Shown: positions 45,721 through 55,763 of the stretch, piece after piece | Position numbering within the stretch: position 1 is the stretch's first letter | Layout of the letters: the number at the start of each line of letters is the position of its first letter | Made by a program: the position numbers and the translations under genes | Notes under the pieces: model-generated | Databases searched by the model: none | The model's input: the letters and a program-made list of their open reading frames with translations, nothing else | Told to the model about the DNA's origin: nothing | NCBI GenBank assembly: GCA_016844605.1 | Contig: JAENJD010000001.1 | Span: forward strand, 1 to 62,060 | Direction: 5' to 3' | DNA from: Steroidobacteraceae bacterium | GTDB lineage: Bacteria > Pseudomonadota > Gammaproteobacteria > Steroidobacterales > Steroidobacteraceae | Length of the DNA stretch: 62,060 bases

Positions 45721-48700
45721 ATGAATATCACCGACGTGGACGAGCCGATTCGCGCCGAGCTTTTTGGTGTCGAGCGCCTGGAGCAACACGCCGAGAGCCT
45801 CGCGGCTGCCGATCGCGTCACAAAGAATCCCACCCGTGGACGCGACCTTCTTCCGAGGGTTCGCGACAATGGCCGCGTTCTTCTCAACGCCTATCACAGC
45901 ATTGTCGAGGCGGTAGGCGAGAAGCGCGACATCACGCTGGCCGAGGAATGGCTCCTTGACAACTTCCACGTTGTCGATGAGCAGGTCCGGGAGATACGGG
46001 ACCACCTTCCTAAGAGCTACTACCGCCGGCTGCCAAAAATTGCTGCGGGTCATCTCGCAGGATGCCCGCGTGTCTATGGCATCGCCTGGGCCTACGTGGC
46101 CCACACCGACACACGGTTCGAGGTGGAAACTCTCGCTCGTTTTATCCGGGCGTACCAGCGCGTCCAGCCTCTCGGCATCGGCGAAATCTGGGCTGTGCCC
46201 ATACATTTGCGGGTGGCACTGGTGGAGAATCTGCGGCGCTTGTCGGACCAGGTGAATCGTGCTCGTAATGCGCGGGCGAAGGCCGATGAACTGGCGGACC
46301 GTTTGCTCGGACTGAGCGGTCGGCCGACGGAGAACACCGAAGTCGTTCTCCGCCAGCTGGACGACAAACTGTTGGCCGGTGCGTTTGCGGTCCAACTGCT
46401 CCAGCGCCTTCGGGACCAGGACGAATCGATCACGCCGGCGCTGGTCTGGCTCAATCAGAAGCTGATTGCCCAAGGGACGTCGCCCGGCGAGGTGGTTGCC
46501 AGGGAGCACCATTCCCAGGGTGCAGCCAACGCGACCGTGCGAAACATCATCACCAGCATGCGCTGGATGTCGTCAATCGACTGGCTCGAATTCTTCGAGA
46601 GCGTCAGCCTGGTCGATGAAGAACTGCGCGCAAGCCCGGTGTATGAGGCCATGGATTTTGCGACACGGGATGAGTATCGCAGGCAGATCGAAATCCTGTC
46701 TCGTGGGTCAGGCCAACCGGAAATCGAGGTGGCTCGGGAGGCTGTGCGTCTGGCGCAAAAGGCGGTCGAGGAGCGACTGGGTTCATCCGCTGCCGGGGTG
46801 GACATCGATTCCTCTGGAATCGTGCCGAGGCTTTTCGGCGGCCCGGAACGCGCTGCGGATGACCCGGGCTACTATCTGGTATCCAGGGGCAGGAGGAAAT
46901 TCGAGCAACAGCTGGGATTTCGCGTGCACCTGCGCCTGCGGTTGCAACGGGCCTACCGCACTTACGCGGTGTTCGGATACCTCGGGCTAATCCTTGCCCT
47001 CACCGCGGTCCAGCTCTACGGGTTCCTGTCGATCGCCGCGGCTGCTGGGGCAGGCCCCCGGAGCCTGGTCCTGCTGGCTGTCCTCGGCCTGGTTCCAGCC
47101 TCTGATATCACAGTGGCGCTCGTGCATCGCCTGGTTGCGGCCCTGTTTCAACCCACGAGGCTCCCCAAGCTTGAACTCACCGAGGGCGTGCCGCGGGAGA
47201 TGCGAACCCTGGTCGCGGTGCCGACGTTTCTCACGAGCCAATCGAGTATCGAGGAGCAACTCGAGCAGCTCGAGGTCCACTACCTCGCGAATCCCGAAGG
47301 ACACTTGCATTTCGCGCTGATTACAGACTGGCTGGACGCGCCCCACGAGCACATGCCCGGCGACGAGGAACTGCTTACTGCGCTGGCGGACGGAGTGAGC
47401 CGTCTCAACACGAGACACGACGGTCCGCCTGGAGGCGGCGACCGGTTCCTGCTGCTGCACCGCCGGCGCCTTTGGAACAAGCAGGAAGGCAAGTGGATCG
47501 GCTGGGAGCGGAAGCGCGGCAAGCTGCACGAGCTCAACCGGCTGCTGCGCGGCGCCACGGACACCACATTCATTCCGATCGGCGGACAGCCGCCCAAAGT
47601 GCCGGAGGGCGTGCGCTACGTCATCACGCTGGACGCCGACACCCGGCTTCCCAAGGGCACGGCCTACCGCTTGATCGGGGCTATTGCGCATCCGTTAAAT
47701 CGGCCGCGTTTCAATCCACGAATTGGCCGCGTCGTTGAAGGTTACGCGATCCTGCAGCCCCGGATCACGCCGTTCCTTCCCACCGGACGGGGCAGCACGG
47801 CATTCCAGCGGATTGTCTCGGGTCCAGGCGGCGTCGACCCATACGAAGCCGCAGTCTCCGATGTGTACCAGGACTTGTTCGAGGAGGGATCCTACACGGG
47901 CAAGGGAATCTATGACGTGGAGGTCTTCGAGGCGGCGCTCGAAGGCAAGGTCCCGGAGAACTCGCTGCTCAGCCACGATCTTTTCGAGGGCGTTTTCGCG
48001 CGCGCCGGTCTGCTGACCGACGTGGACCTCTTCGAGGAATTCCCGTCCAACTACGAGGCGGCCGCGCGCCGCCGGCATCGATGGGTACGGGGAGACTGGC
48101 AACTCCTTCCATGGATCCTGGGCCATGCGCGCGACGCCGCCGGCCGAAGGTCGAAGGCTCGCATTCCCGGTCGCAGCCGATGGAAAATGGTAGATAACAT
48201 TCGCCGAAGCCTCTCGGCGCCGTCGTCGTTCCTGCTGGTCATCGCAGCGTGGATCCTTCCTGGCATTCCTCCGCTTCTCGGAATGGGTCTCTTTGCCGGA
48301 TCCATCGCGGTGCCGGCCCTTATTCCAGTGCTCGATGGCCTCGTGCCGCGGCGCTGGGGCATCGCGAGGCATGGCCAGCTGCGCACCCTGGGCCAGGACT
48401 TCATCGTGGCCGTTTCCCAGATGTTCCTGTCCGTCACGATGTTGGCCTTCAGGGCATGGTTCATCACAGATGCCATCCTGCGCGCGCTCGCGCGGCTCTA
48501 CATCAGGAAACGGAACCTGCTCGAATGGGTACCGGCCGCGCAGGCGGGATACGGTGTCGATCTTGAGCTCGCACATTATTACCGGCACCTGCTCGGGGGT
48601 GTCGTCCTCGCCGTGCTGGCGGGAATCCTGGTCGTCGCGCTGAAGCCCGCAGCCTGGCCGGCGGCCACGCCGTTGGTTCTGCTGTGGGTGCTGTCTCCCG

Positions 48701-51700
48701 CCTTCGCCTGGCGAATCAGTATCCCGCCCAGGCTCGTCGAGGAACAGGCCCTTACACCCAACGAGACGCGTTCGATGCGACTTGTCGCCCGCCGCACGTG
48801 GCGCTATTTCGAGACGTTTGTGAATGCGGAGGGGCATGCGCTGCCGCCGGACAATTTTCAGGAGGACCCGGAGCCGGTCATTGCCTACCGTACGTCGCCC
48901 ACGAACATCGGACTTTATCTGCTGAGCACGACGGTTGCGCACGACTTCGGCTGGATCGGGATCCTGGACACGGCGAAGCGGATCGAGGACACGTTTGAAA
49001 CCATGAAGAACCTGCGTCGTCTCCGCGGCCACTTCTTCAACTGGTACGACGTACACGATCTCCGGCCGCTCGATCCCGTCTACGTCTCCACGGTCGATAG
49101 CGGCAACCTGGCCGGGCACTTGATCGCTGTGGCGCAAGCCTGTCGCGAATTCATCCATCGCCCCTCTTTCTGCCCTGAGGTTCTGGAAGGAATCTGCGAT
49201 GCCCTCGAGCTCCTGGTCGATGAGGAAAAGCGGGTCAAGCTTCCTGGCCGTGCACAGACGGTTACGGTGGCTCATCTGCACGAAGCGGTGGAGAGGATGC
49301 GCGGCCTGGTTGATGATCCGCCGACATCGGTTTCCGGATGGATGAGCAGGCTCAACGCCCTGGAATCGCAGGCAGAGAATGTTCTGGATATCACCCGCAC
49401 GCTCGCGGGCACCGCTGAGAAGGATTCGCCTTCCGAAATCCTGAACTGGGCGATGAAGTTGAAGGAATGCGTGCAGAGCCACGTCCGCGACATCGAGGCG
49501 GCCCAGCTCCTCGAGGATCTGGACGACTCGCAGAAGGTGGAGACTGCCATCGGGCACCGACTCTCCGCGCTCGCACTGCGCGCCGAACGGATGGTCGAGG
49601 CCATGGACTTCGGCTTCCTGTTCGACTCCACGCGCAAGCTGTTCGCAATCGGGTATCGGGTTGCCGCCGGTGCGCTCGATTCGAGCTGTTACGACCTGCT
49701 GGCGTCGGAGGCGCGGTTGGGAAGCTTCGTGGCCATCGCCAAGAACGACGTGTCGCCGCGCCACTGGTTCCTGCTCGGTCGTGCGCTCACTCCGGTGGGG
49801 CGCGGTGCCGCCCTCGTATCCTGGTCGGGTTCCATGTTCGAATACCTGATGCCGCTCCTGGTGATGCGGCAGCCTTCCCGCAGCATTCTGGATCAGACCT
49901 GCCATCTCGCTGTAGCAAGACAGATCCAGTACGGTGCCGAGCGGGCAGTCCCGTGGGGGGTCTCCGAATCAGGCCACAACCTCAGGGACGTGGAACTGAC
50001 GTACCAGTATTCGAATTTCGGCGTACCGGGTCTGGGACTCAAGCGAGGATTGTTCGAGGACGTCGTAGTGGCTCCCTACGCAACCGCGCTGGCAGCGATG
50101 CTGGAGCCCAAGGCCGCGCTGGACAACTTTGCGCGTCTCGAGAAGGCAGGGGCCCGCGGCGTCTACGGGTTTTATGAAGCACTCGATTACACGCCATCGA
50201 AGCTGCCGGAAAACGCCAAGGTGGCCGTGGTCCGGAACTACATGGCCCACCATCAGGGAATGACGATCGTCTCCCTTGGGAACGTGATTCATGACGGGGT
50301 GACTCAGAGACGCTTTCATTCCTATCCGATGGTCCAGGCGTCGGAACTGCTGCTACAGGAACGGACACCACGCATGGTGGCCGTGACCCGGCCGCGGGGC
50401 GAGGAGGTGCAGGTCGCACCGCTGGTTCGCGACTCCGCGCTTCCCACCTTGCGGCGGTTTGAGTCGCCGCACGACATCACGCCCCGCACCCATCTGCTGT
50501 CAAACGGCCGCTACACCGTGATGATCACGGCCGCGGGCGCCGGATTCAGCCGATGGGATGATCTCGCCGTCACGCGCTGGCGCGAAGACACGACCCGCGA
50601 TTGCTGGGGCACGTTTATCTACCTGCGCGACACCAGGAGCGGTGAGGTCTGGTCTGCGGGTTTCCAGCCGAGTGGAACGGAAATGGACCACTACGAAGTT
50701 GTCTATGCCGAGGACCGCGCCAAGATCATCCAGCGCAATGGGTCGCTGTCGATCACTCTCGAAATCGTGGTCTCCACCGAGGATGACGCAGAACTGCGCC
50801 AGTTGACGGTGACCAATGTCGGGGATCGGGACCGTGAGATCGACATTACCTCCTACGCCGAGGTCGTGCTGGCGCCCCAGTCCGCGGACGAGGCGCATGC
50901 TGCATTCTCGAATCTTTTCGTGCAGACGGAGTTCGTTCCCGAGCTCGGGACCCTGCTGGCTACGCGGCGCCCGCGTTCGGCGGATGAGCGTCAGGTTTGG
51001 CTCGCTCATGTCGTCGCGGTCGATGGGCAACCGGCAACGCCGGTTCAGTGCGAGAGTGACCGCGCGCGCTTTCTCGGTCGGGGCCGCGGGATTCAGTCTC
51101 CGTTATCCGTCAACGACGGAGGACCGCTGTCGGACACCGCAGGCGCGATTCTCGACCCCATCGTGAGCCTGCGTCAGCGGCTCGAGATTCCAAGGGACGG
51201 GACGGTGCGCCTGATCTTCACGACGCTGGTGGCGGCGTCCCGCGAAGAGGCGCTCGAAATCGCGGAGAAATACCGCCAGCCGACGACTTTCGAGCGGGAG
51301 AGCTCGCTGGCCTGGACGCAGGCGCAGGTCCAGCTTCATCACCTCAGGATCAGCCAGGACGAAGCGCACCTGTTCCAGCGTCTCGCGAACCGCCTCCTGT
51401 ACGCGGATCCGACATTGCGCGCCGCACCCCAGGTGGTGGCAGCGAACCGCAATAGTGCTTCAGGTCTCTGGCCATACGCGATTTCAGGCGATCTTCCCAT
51501 TGCCATGGTTCGCATCGAGCGGGACGAGGAGCGCGACCTCGTCCGCCAGATGCTGCGCGCTCGGGAGTACTGGCACCTGAAGGGAATCGCCGCGGATCTG
51601 GTGATCCTCAACGCGAGCGGTGCTTCCTACGCACAGGATTTTCAGGAGTCCCTCGAGGTCATGGTGCGGGCAAGCCAGGCTGCCGGAGAGGTCCTGCTGA

Positions 51701-54321
51701 AAGGACGTGGAGCCGTGTTTCTGCTCCGGGCCGATCTCGTGCCCGCGCGCGACCAGTTGCTCCTGAGCGCGACGTCACGAGTCGTGCTCCTTGCAAACCG
51801 GGGAACGCTTGCAGAGCAGTTGGTTCGGCTGGAAGGACCGCGGCCCGGACCGGTTCCGTCGCGTCTGCGAACGCCGCGCGATAAAGCGGAGGCCGTTTCC
51901 GCTCCGGCACTGGCTCTGGAGTTCTTCAATGGCCTCGGCGGCTTCACGAAGTGTGGCCGCGAATACGTCACGGTCCTGGGTGAGGGACAGTGGACCCCGG
52001 CTCCGTGGATCAACGTGGTGGCGAATCCGGAGTTCGGGTTCCAGGTCTCCGAGTCGGGCTCGGGCTTCACCTGGTCCGTGAACAGCCGCGAGAACAAGCT
52101 CACGCCATGGGCGAACGATCCTGTCAGTGACACCCCCGGCGAGACTTTCTTTGTAAGCGACGAGGACAGCGGTCAGGTATGGGGGCCCACCAGTCTTCCG
52201 GTCCGCGAGGAGCCCTGGCCCTATGTCATCCGGCACGGCCAGGGTTACAGTCGATTCGAGCACACGTCCCACGGCATCTCTCTGGATCTACTGCAATTCG
52301 TGCCAGTGAAGGATTCCGTCAAGATCTCCCGCCTGACGCTCGTGAACAATTCGCAGAGCAAGCGGCGCCTCACGGTGACGGCTTATGCGGAGTGGGCGCT
52401 GGGCGTTTCGCGTAGCAGGTCTGCACCATTCGTAGTCACCGAGATCGAGCCGACGACTCGGGCAATCTTTGCGCGGAATTCGTGGAACGGAGAGTTCGCA
52501 AACCGGATCGCATTCGCCGACATGGCCGGCCGCCAGACATCCTGGACCGGTGACCGTCGAGAGTTCCTGGGTCGAAATGCGAGTCTTGCTCATCCCGCGT
52601 CACTGGAGCGGGGGGAGAAGCTGTCAGGAAAGACCGGAGCCGGTCTGGATCCGTGCGCTGTTCTGCAGACGACGGTCGAACTCGAACCGGGAGAACAGAC
52701 CGATGTGCTGTTCCTGCTCGGCCAGGCGGCTGGTCCTGATGAGGCCCGGTCCCTGATCGAGCGATACCGTGCACTGAACTGCGACACGGTATTGCGCGAG
52801 GTTGAGGAGCATTGGAATCGGGTCCTGGAAACGGTGCAGGTCGAAACGCCGGATCCTGCGATGAATCTCCTTCTCAATCGCTGGCTTCTCTATCAGACAC
52901 TTTCCTGTCGGATGTGGGCCCGCTCCGCGCTGTACCAATCCGGAGGAGCGTTTGGATTCCGCGATCAGCTCCAGGACGTCCTGGCGTTGGCAGTTGCGAG
53001 GCCCGACCTCGTGCGCGAGCACATACTGAGAGCCGCTGCGCGTCAGTTCCGCGAAGGGGATGTTCAACATTGGTGGCATCCTCCGACCGGCCGCGGGGTT
53101 CGCACCCGCATCACCGATGATCGTCTCTGGCTGCCGTACGCAGTAGTCCACTATCTCCAGACGACCGATGACGGAGCGGTGCTCGACGAGGAGATTGCGT
53201 GGCTCGAGGGGCCGACCCTGAAAGCGGGCCAGGAGGAGGCTTACTTCCAGCCGACGGAGTCGGAGGACTGCGCAACATTGTACGAACATTGCGCGCGCGC
53301 GTTGGACCGGAGCCTCGACTTGGGCGCCCACGGACTCCCATTGATTGGAACTGGCGACTGGAACGACGGCCTGAACCGTGTTGGCCACGAGGGCCGGGGC
53401 GAAAGCGTCTGGATGGGCTGGTTCCTTCTCGCGAACCTTCGGGAGTTCGCGGAGCTTGCTGACTTGCGTGGCGAACGCAAGCGTGCGGCAAGCTGGCGCA
53501 CAACTGCCGCCTCTCTCGCGGCGTCACTGGACGCTGAGGCATGGGACGGAGCGTGGTACAGGCGCGCCTTCTTCGATGACGGTACGCCGCTCGGGTCGGC
53601 ACAAAGCGAAGAATGCCAGATCGACTCAATTGCCCAGTCGTGGGCGGTAATCACGGGAGCGGGTGACGAGCGGCGGGCGCGTCAGGCGATGGAGTCGGTC
53701 GAGCAACGGCTGATTCGCCGGGACGATCGCCTGATGCTGCTCTTATCCCCGCCATTCGACCGAACACCACTGGACCCGGGATACATCAAGGGATACGTTC
53801 CCGGCATTCGCGAGAACGGCGGGCAGTACACCCACGCTGCAGCCTGGTCAGTCATGGCCTTTGCGATGCTCGGCGAGGGTGGCAAAGCCGTCGAGTTCTT
53901 CAACCTGTTGAGCCCCATTCATCATGCGAGTCGTCGTGCGAACATTCACCGCTACAAAGTGGAGCCGTACGCCGTGGCTGCCGATGTCTATTCCGAACGT
54001 CCGCACGTGGGCCGGGGAGGGTGGACCTGGTATACCGGGGCTGCAGGCTGGCTCTACCGTGCGGGCCTGGAATGGATCCTCGGGTTCCGCAAGCAGGGTT
54101 CAGCCCTCTTCGTCAATCCCTGCATTCCCGCGGAGTGGAAGAGCTTCAAGATCACCTATCGTCATGGCGGCACCCGCTACCAGATCACCGTCGAGAATCC
54201 GAAAGGCGTCTGCCGCGGAGTAGCACGGGTCAGCCTGGACGGAACCCTGCTCTCGGCTGATACGCCCATCCCGTTGTCAGACGACGGTTTGGAGCACGCC
54301 GTGCAGGTGGTGCTCGGATAG
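45721..54321 (+). CDS. ndvB: Cyclic beta-1,2-glucan synthase (NdvB/Cgs type)
   Basis: 2866 residues, essentially the same length as characterised Cgs proteins. N-terminal cytosolic region (1-400; ADELADRLLGLSGR), membrane helices (about 415-470), then a GT84 glycosyltransferase domain (about 480-830) with DADTRLPKGTAYRLIGAI, LLSHDLFEGVFARAG and RRRHRWVRGDWQLLPW. More membrane helices follow to about 1000, then a glycoamylase-like domain (about 1013-1530; NIGLYLLSTTVAHDFGWIG, GFYEALDYT, MAHHQGMTIVSLGNVI). Two carbohydrate-binding beta domains and a GH94 phosphorylase-like domain end the protein (SGGAFGFRDQLQDVLAL; LIGTGDWNDGLNRVGHEGRG near 2544). In known Cgs these modules initiate, elongate, set length and cyclise the glucan. 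ATG 45721 is preferred over an upstream TTG. No export gene (ndvA) is adjacent. Confidence 0.9.
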   Translation: MNITDVDEPIRAELFGVERLEQHAESLAAADRVTKNPTRGRDLLPRVRDNGRVLLNAYHSIVEAVGEKRDITLAEEWLLDNFHVVDEQVREIRDHLPKSYYRRLPKIAAGHLAGCPRVYGIAWAYVAHTDTRFEVETLARFIRAYQRVQPLGIGEIWAVPIHLRVALVENLRRLSDQVNRARNARAKADELADRLLGLSGRPTENTEVVLRQLDDKLLAGAFAVQLLQRLRDQDESITPALVWLNQKLIAQGTSPGEVVAREHHSQGAANATVRNIITSMRWMSSIDWLEFFESVSLVDEELRASPVYEAMDFATRDEYRRQIEILSRGSGQPEIEVAREAVRLAQKAVEERLGSSAAGVDIDSSGIVPRLFGGPERAADDPGYYLVSRGRRKFEQQLGFRVHLRLRLQRAYRTYAVFGYLGLILALTAVQLYGFLSIAAAAGAGPRSLVLLAVLGLVPASDITVALVHRLVAALFQPTRLPKLELTEGVPREMRTLVAVPTFLTSQSSIEEQLEQLEVHYLANPEGHLHFALITDWLDAPHEHMPGDEELLTALADGVSRLNTRHDGPPGGGDRFLLLHRRRLWNKQEGKWIGWERKRGKLHELNRLLRGATDTTFIPIGGQPPKVPEGVRYVITLDADTRLPKGTAYRLIGAIAHPLNRPRFNPRIGRVVEGYAILQPRITPFLPTGRGSTAFQRIVSGPGGVDPYEAAVSDVYQDLFEEGSYTGKGIYDVEVFEAALEGKVPENSLLSHDLFEGVFARAGLLTDVDLFEEFPSNYEAAARRRHRWVRGDWQLLPWILGHARDAAGRRSKARIPGRSRWKMVDNIRRSLSAPSSFLLVIAAWILPGIPPLLGMGLFAGSIAVPALIPVLDGLVPRRWGIARHGQLRTLGQDFIVAVSQMFLSVTMLAFRAWFITDAILRALARLYIRKRNLLEWVPAAQAGYGVDLELAHYYRHLLGGVVLAVLAGILVVALKPAAWPAATPLVLLWVLSPAFAWRISIPPRLVEEQALTPNETRSMRLVARRTWRYFETFVNAEGHALPPDNFQEDPEPVIAYRTSPTNIGLYLLSTTVAHDFGWIGILDTAKRIEDTFETMKNLRRLRGHFFNWYDVHDLRPLDPVYVSTVDSGNLAGHLIAVAQACREFIHRPSFCPEVLEGICDALELLVDEEKRVKLPGRAQTVTVAHLHEAVERMRGLVDDPPTSVSGWMSRLNALESQAENVLDITRTLAGTAEKDSPSEILNWAMKLKECVQSHVRDIEAAQLLEDLDDSQKVETAIGHRLSALALRAERMVEAMDFGFLFDSTRKLFAIGYRVAAGALDSSCYDLLASEARLGSFVAIAKNDVSPRHWFLLGRALTPVGRGAALVSWSGSMFEYLMPLLVMRQPSRSILDQTCHLAVARQIQYGAERAVPWGVSESGHNLRDVELTYQYSNFGVPGLGLKRGLFEDVVVAPYATALAAMLEPKAALDNFARLEKAGARGVYGFYEALDYTPSKLPENAKVAVVRNYMAHHQGMTIVSLGNVIHDGVTQRRFHSYPMVQASELLLQERTPRMVAVTRPRGEEVQVAPLVRDSALPTLRRFESPHDITPRTHLLSNGRYTVMITAAGAGFSRWDDLAVTRWREDTTRDCWGTFIYLRDTRSGEVWSAGFQPSGTEMDHYEVVYAEDRAKIIQRNGSLSITLEIVVSTEDDAELRQLTVTNVGDRDREIDITSYAEVVLAPQSADEAHAAFSNLFVQTEFVPELGTLLATRRPRSADERQVWLAHVVAVDGQPATPVQCESDRARFLGRGRGIQSPLSVNDGGPLSDTAGAILDPIVSLRQRLEIPRDGTVRLIFTTLVAASREEALEIAEKYRQPTTFERESSLAWTQAQVQLHHLRISQDEAHLFQRLANRLLYADPTLRAAPQVVAANRNSASGLWPYAISGDLPIAMVRIERDEERDLVRQMLRAREYWHLKGIAADLVILNASGASYAQDFQESLEVMVRASQAAGEVLLKGRGAVFLLRADLVPARDQLLLSATSRVVLLANRGTLAEQLVRLEGPRPGPVPSRLRTPRDKAEAVSAPALALEFFNGLGGFTKCGREYVTVLGEGQWTPAPWINVVANPEFGFQVSESGSGFTWSVNSRENKLTPWANDPVSDTPGETFFVSDEDSGQVWGPTSLPVREEPWPYVIRHGQGYSRFEHTSHGISLDLLQFVPVKDSVKISRLTLVNNSQSKRRLTVTAYAEWALGVSRSRSAPFVVTEIEPTTRAIFARNSWNGEFANRIAFADMAGRQTSWTGDRREFLGRNASLAHPASLERGEKLSGKTGAGLDPCAVLQTTVELEPGEQTDVLFLLGQAAGPDEARSLIERYRALNCDTVLREVEEHWNRVLETVQVETPDPAMNLLLNRWLLYQTLSCRMWARSALYQSGGAFGFRDQLQDVLALAVARPDLVREHILRAAARQFREGDVQHWWHPPTGRGVRTRITDDRLWLPYAVVHYLQTTDDGAVLDEEIAWLEGPTLKAGQEEAYFQPTESEDCATLYEHCARALDRSLDLGAHGLPLIGTGDWNDGLNRVGHEGRGESVWMGWFLLANLREFAELADLRGERKRAASWRTTAASLAASLDAEAWDGAWYRRAFFDDGTPLGSAQSEECQIDSIAQSWAVITGAGDERRARQAMESVEQRLIRRDDRLMLLLSPPFDRTPLDPGYIKGYVPGIRENGGQYTHAAAWSVMAFAMLGEGGKAVEFFNLLSPIHHASRRANIHRYKVEPYAVAADVYSERPHVGRGGWTWYTGAAGWLYRAGLEWILGFRKQGSALFVNPCIPAEWKSFKITYRHGGTRYQITVENPKGVCRGVARVSLDGTLLSADTPIPLSDDGLEHAVQVVLG

Positions 54322-54341
54322 GCGCGGGGTACGGGCGGAAA

Positions 54342-54366
54342 GGGGTTCGGGCGCTGCCCGGACCCC
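54342..54366 (+). terminator. GC-rich hairpin after the glucan synthase gene
   Basis: GGGGTTCGGGC (54342-54352) pairs with GCCCGGACCCC (54356-54366) over 11 positions with one mismatch, 3-nt loop. No T-tract follows, so it may act as an mRNA 3' stabiliser or a weak terminator. Confidence 0.45.
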
Positions 54367-54460
54367 GGTACCGGCTACTTCAGTTTGAACCAGATCAATT
54401 CGATTGACGTCGGTGTTTACCGAGAGCAAATGGAAGTGTGTTGCCGACATCTATGATTGC

Positions 54461-54489
54461 TTGACAGCCGTGCACTCCGGGCCAATAAG
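54461..54489 (+). promoter_or_regulatory. Predicted promoter of the PAP2 lipoprotein gene
   Basis: Perfect TTGACA (54461-54466), 17-bp spacer, AATAAG (54484-54489). The start site near 54496 gives a leader of about 30 nt to the proposed CTG start. Prediction only. Confidence 0.45.
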
Positions 54490-54527
54490 TACCTGCGTCC
54501 GCGGCACACGGCTTCCGGAGACAAGCT

Positions 54528-55325
54528 CTGCGCATTCCTCTCGTCTGGATTCTCCTGTTGATGTGCCTGACGGGCTGCGCTGCGCTGCCCGGTGCCCGCC
54601 GCTGGGGCGAAGACGTGACGATTTCGCCTGGCTGGGAGCGCGTGCGCGCTGCCGCGGTGGAAGCTGCGCGTGATCCGTGGGTCTGGGCGCCGCTCGCCGG
54701 CGCCGCCGGGCTGCAGATCAATGGCTGGGACCGGCAGGTTTCGGCCTGGGCGATACGCGAGACGCCGATTTTCGGCTCCCCGCGCAGCGCCGCGAACTGG
54801 AGCGATGGCCTGCGCAGCGCTGCCGTGGTTTCGCATGGTGTCACGGTGCTGCTGGTGCCCAGTGGCGAAGAGGCTCGCACCTGGCTGGTCAACAAGGCGA
54901 AAGGCTATGCCATGGACCTGGCCACCGTTGGCGTGGCCAATGGCATCACGCGTGTGCTCAAGGCTGAAGTCGGGCGGATGCGCCCCTCGCGCACCAACAC
55001 CGAGAGCTTTCCCTCCGGACACACGACGAGCGCCACGACCTACGGCCGTCTGGCAGCGCGCAACCTCGGATACTTCGACATCACTGCGGCTGCCCGGCGG
55101 AGAATCACTTACGGACTGGATGCGCTGACCATCGCCACGGCCTGGGCACGTGTGGAGGCGGGGGCGCACTATCCTTCGGATACGCTCTTCAGCATCGCGC
55201 TCGGCAACTTCAGCGCAAATTTCTTCCGGAATGCATTCGTGGAATCTGAAGGCGGCCGCATGCAGGAACTTGCAGTCATGCCGGTCCACGACGGGTTGAT
55301 GCTGAGCTACAGCGCCCGTTTCTAG
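54528..55325 (+). CDS. PAP2-family phosphatase, probable lipoprotein
   Basis: Phosphatidic-acid-phosphatase-type acid phosphatase. Active-site blocks: KAEVGRMRPSR (KX6RP-like), ESFPSGHTTSATTYGRLAAR (PSGH) and AWARVEAGAHYPSDTLFSIA (SRX5HX3D-like). The first standard start (TTG 54558) would give MMCLTGC, too short for a signal peptide. Reading 10 codons further up gives LRIPLVWILLLMCLTGC, a good lipoprotein signal with lipobox LTGC. A CTG at 54528 has CGGAG seven nt upstream, so I place the start there as a likely non-standard initiation. The substrate is unknown: undecaprenyl-PP, lipid or soluble phosphate. The end overlaps the SirB2-like gene by 4 bp. Confidence 0.8.
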   Translation: MRIPLVWILLLMCLTGCAALPGARRWGEDVTISPGWERVRAAAVEAARDPWVWAPLAGAAGLQINGWDRQVSAWAIRETPIFGSPRSAANWSDGLRSAAVVSHGVTVLLVPSGEEARTWLVNKAKGYAMDLATVGVANGITRVLKAEVGRMRPSRTNTESFPSGHTTSATTYGRLAARNLGYFDITAAARRRITYGLDALTIATAWARVEAGAHYPSDTLFSIALGNFSANFFRNAFVESEGGRMQELAVMPVHDGLMLSYSARF

Positions 55326-55750
55326 CCTGCATCAATCCCGCCACGGCCGCCCGGCCACACCGCAAACACTCCCAGCGGCTGGTGCGTCCATGCAATCATC
55401 AGCATGAAGGCGTAGGTCAACAGGGCTGCGGCGAAAAACCCGAGACGCCTGCGCTGTGTCGCGGCGCGTTTCAGCGCAAAACTGCCAAGCACGATGTAAA
55501 CCAGCAGCAGCACGACTTTTGTCGTGAGCCAGCCATTTGAGTAAATCGCAGCCGGCAGGATCGCCAGAAGCATCAACGCCGCGACCAACAGCACTGTGTC
55601 GACGGTGTAGCTCAGGTAGCGAAGCATCGCGGACATTGCCCAAACCTGGCGGCCAGTCTGCACCATCAGGCCTCGCGTCAGGAACAGCGCGCCGCTTGAG
55701 AATACGGCCATCACGTGCACCAGCTTGATCTGCGGGTAGTATTCGAGCAT
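55322..55750 (-). CDS. SirB2-family membrane protein
   Basis: 142 residues from ATG 55750 (MLEYYPQIKLVHVMAVFSSG). Four hydrophobic helices and conserved His (KLVHV) and Thr/Tyr positions (LRYLSYTVDTVLLVAALML) match the SirB2 family, reported as a regulator of a virulence gene in Salmonella but otherwise uncharacterised and possibly haem-related. The upstream 17 codons of the open frame would overlap the methyltransferase gene and are not used. It is probably co-transcribed with the upstream methyltransferase gene. Confidence 0.8.
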   Translation of the reverse strand: MLEYYPQIKLVHVMAVFSSGALFLTRGLMVQTGRQVWAMSAMLRYLSYTVDTVLLVAALMLLAILPAAIYSNGWLTTKVVLLLVYIVLGSFALKRAATQRRRLGFFAAALLTYAFMLMIAWTHQPLGVFAVWPGGRGGIDAG

Positions 55751-55763
55751 CAAGCCCGCGAGC

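Noticed and set aside
45257-45724. Plus-strand open frame of 155 codons before the glucan synthase gene
   Set aside because: No ribosome-binding site or motif, reads through the terminator at 45493-45521 and out of frame across the transposase remnant.
47695-49905. Long antisense open frames inside the glucan synthase gene (up to 736 codons), and similar antisense frames in ftsK and sucA
   Set aside because: High GC produces long shadows opposite real genes; the sense frames carry unmistakable conserved motifs.
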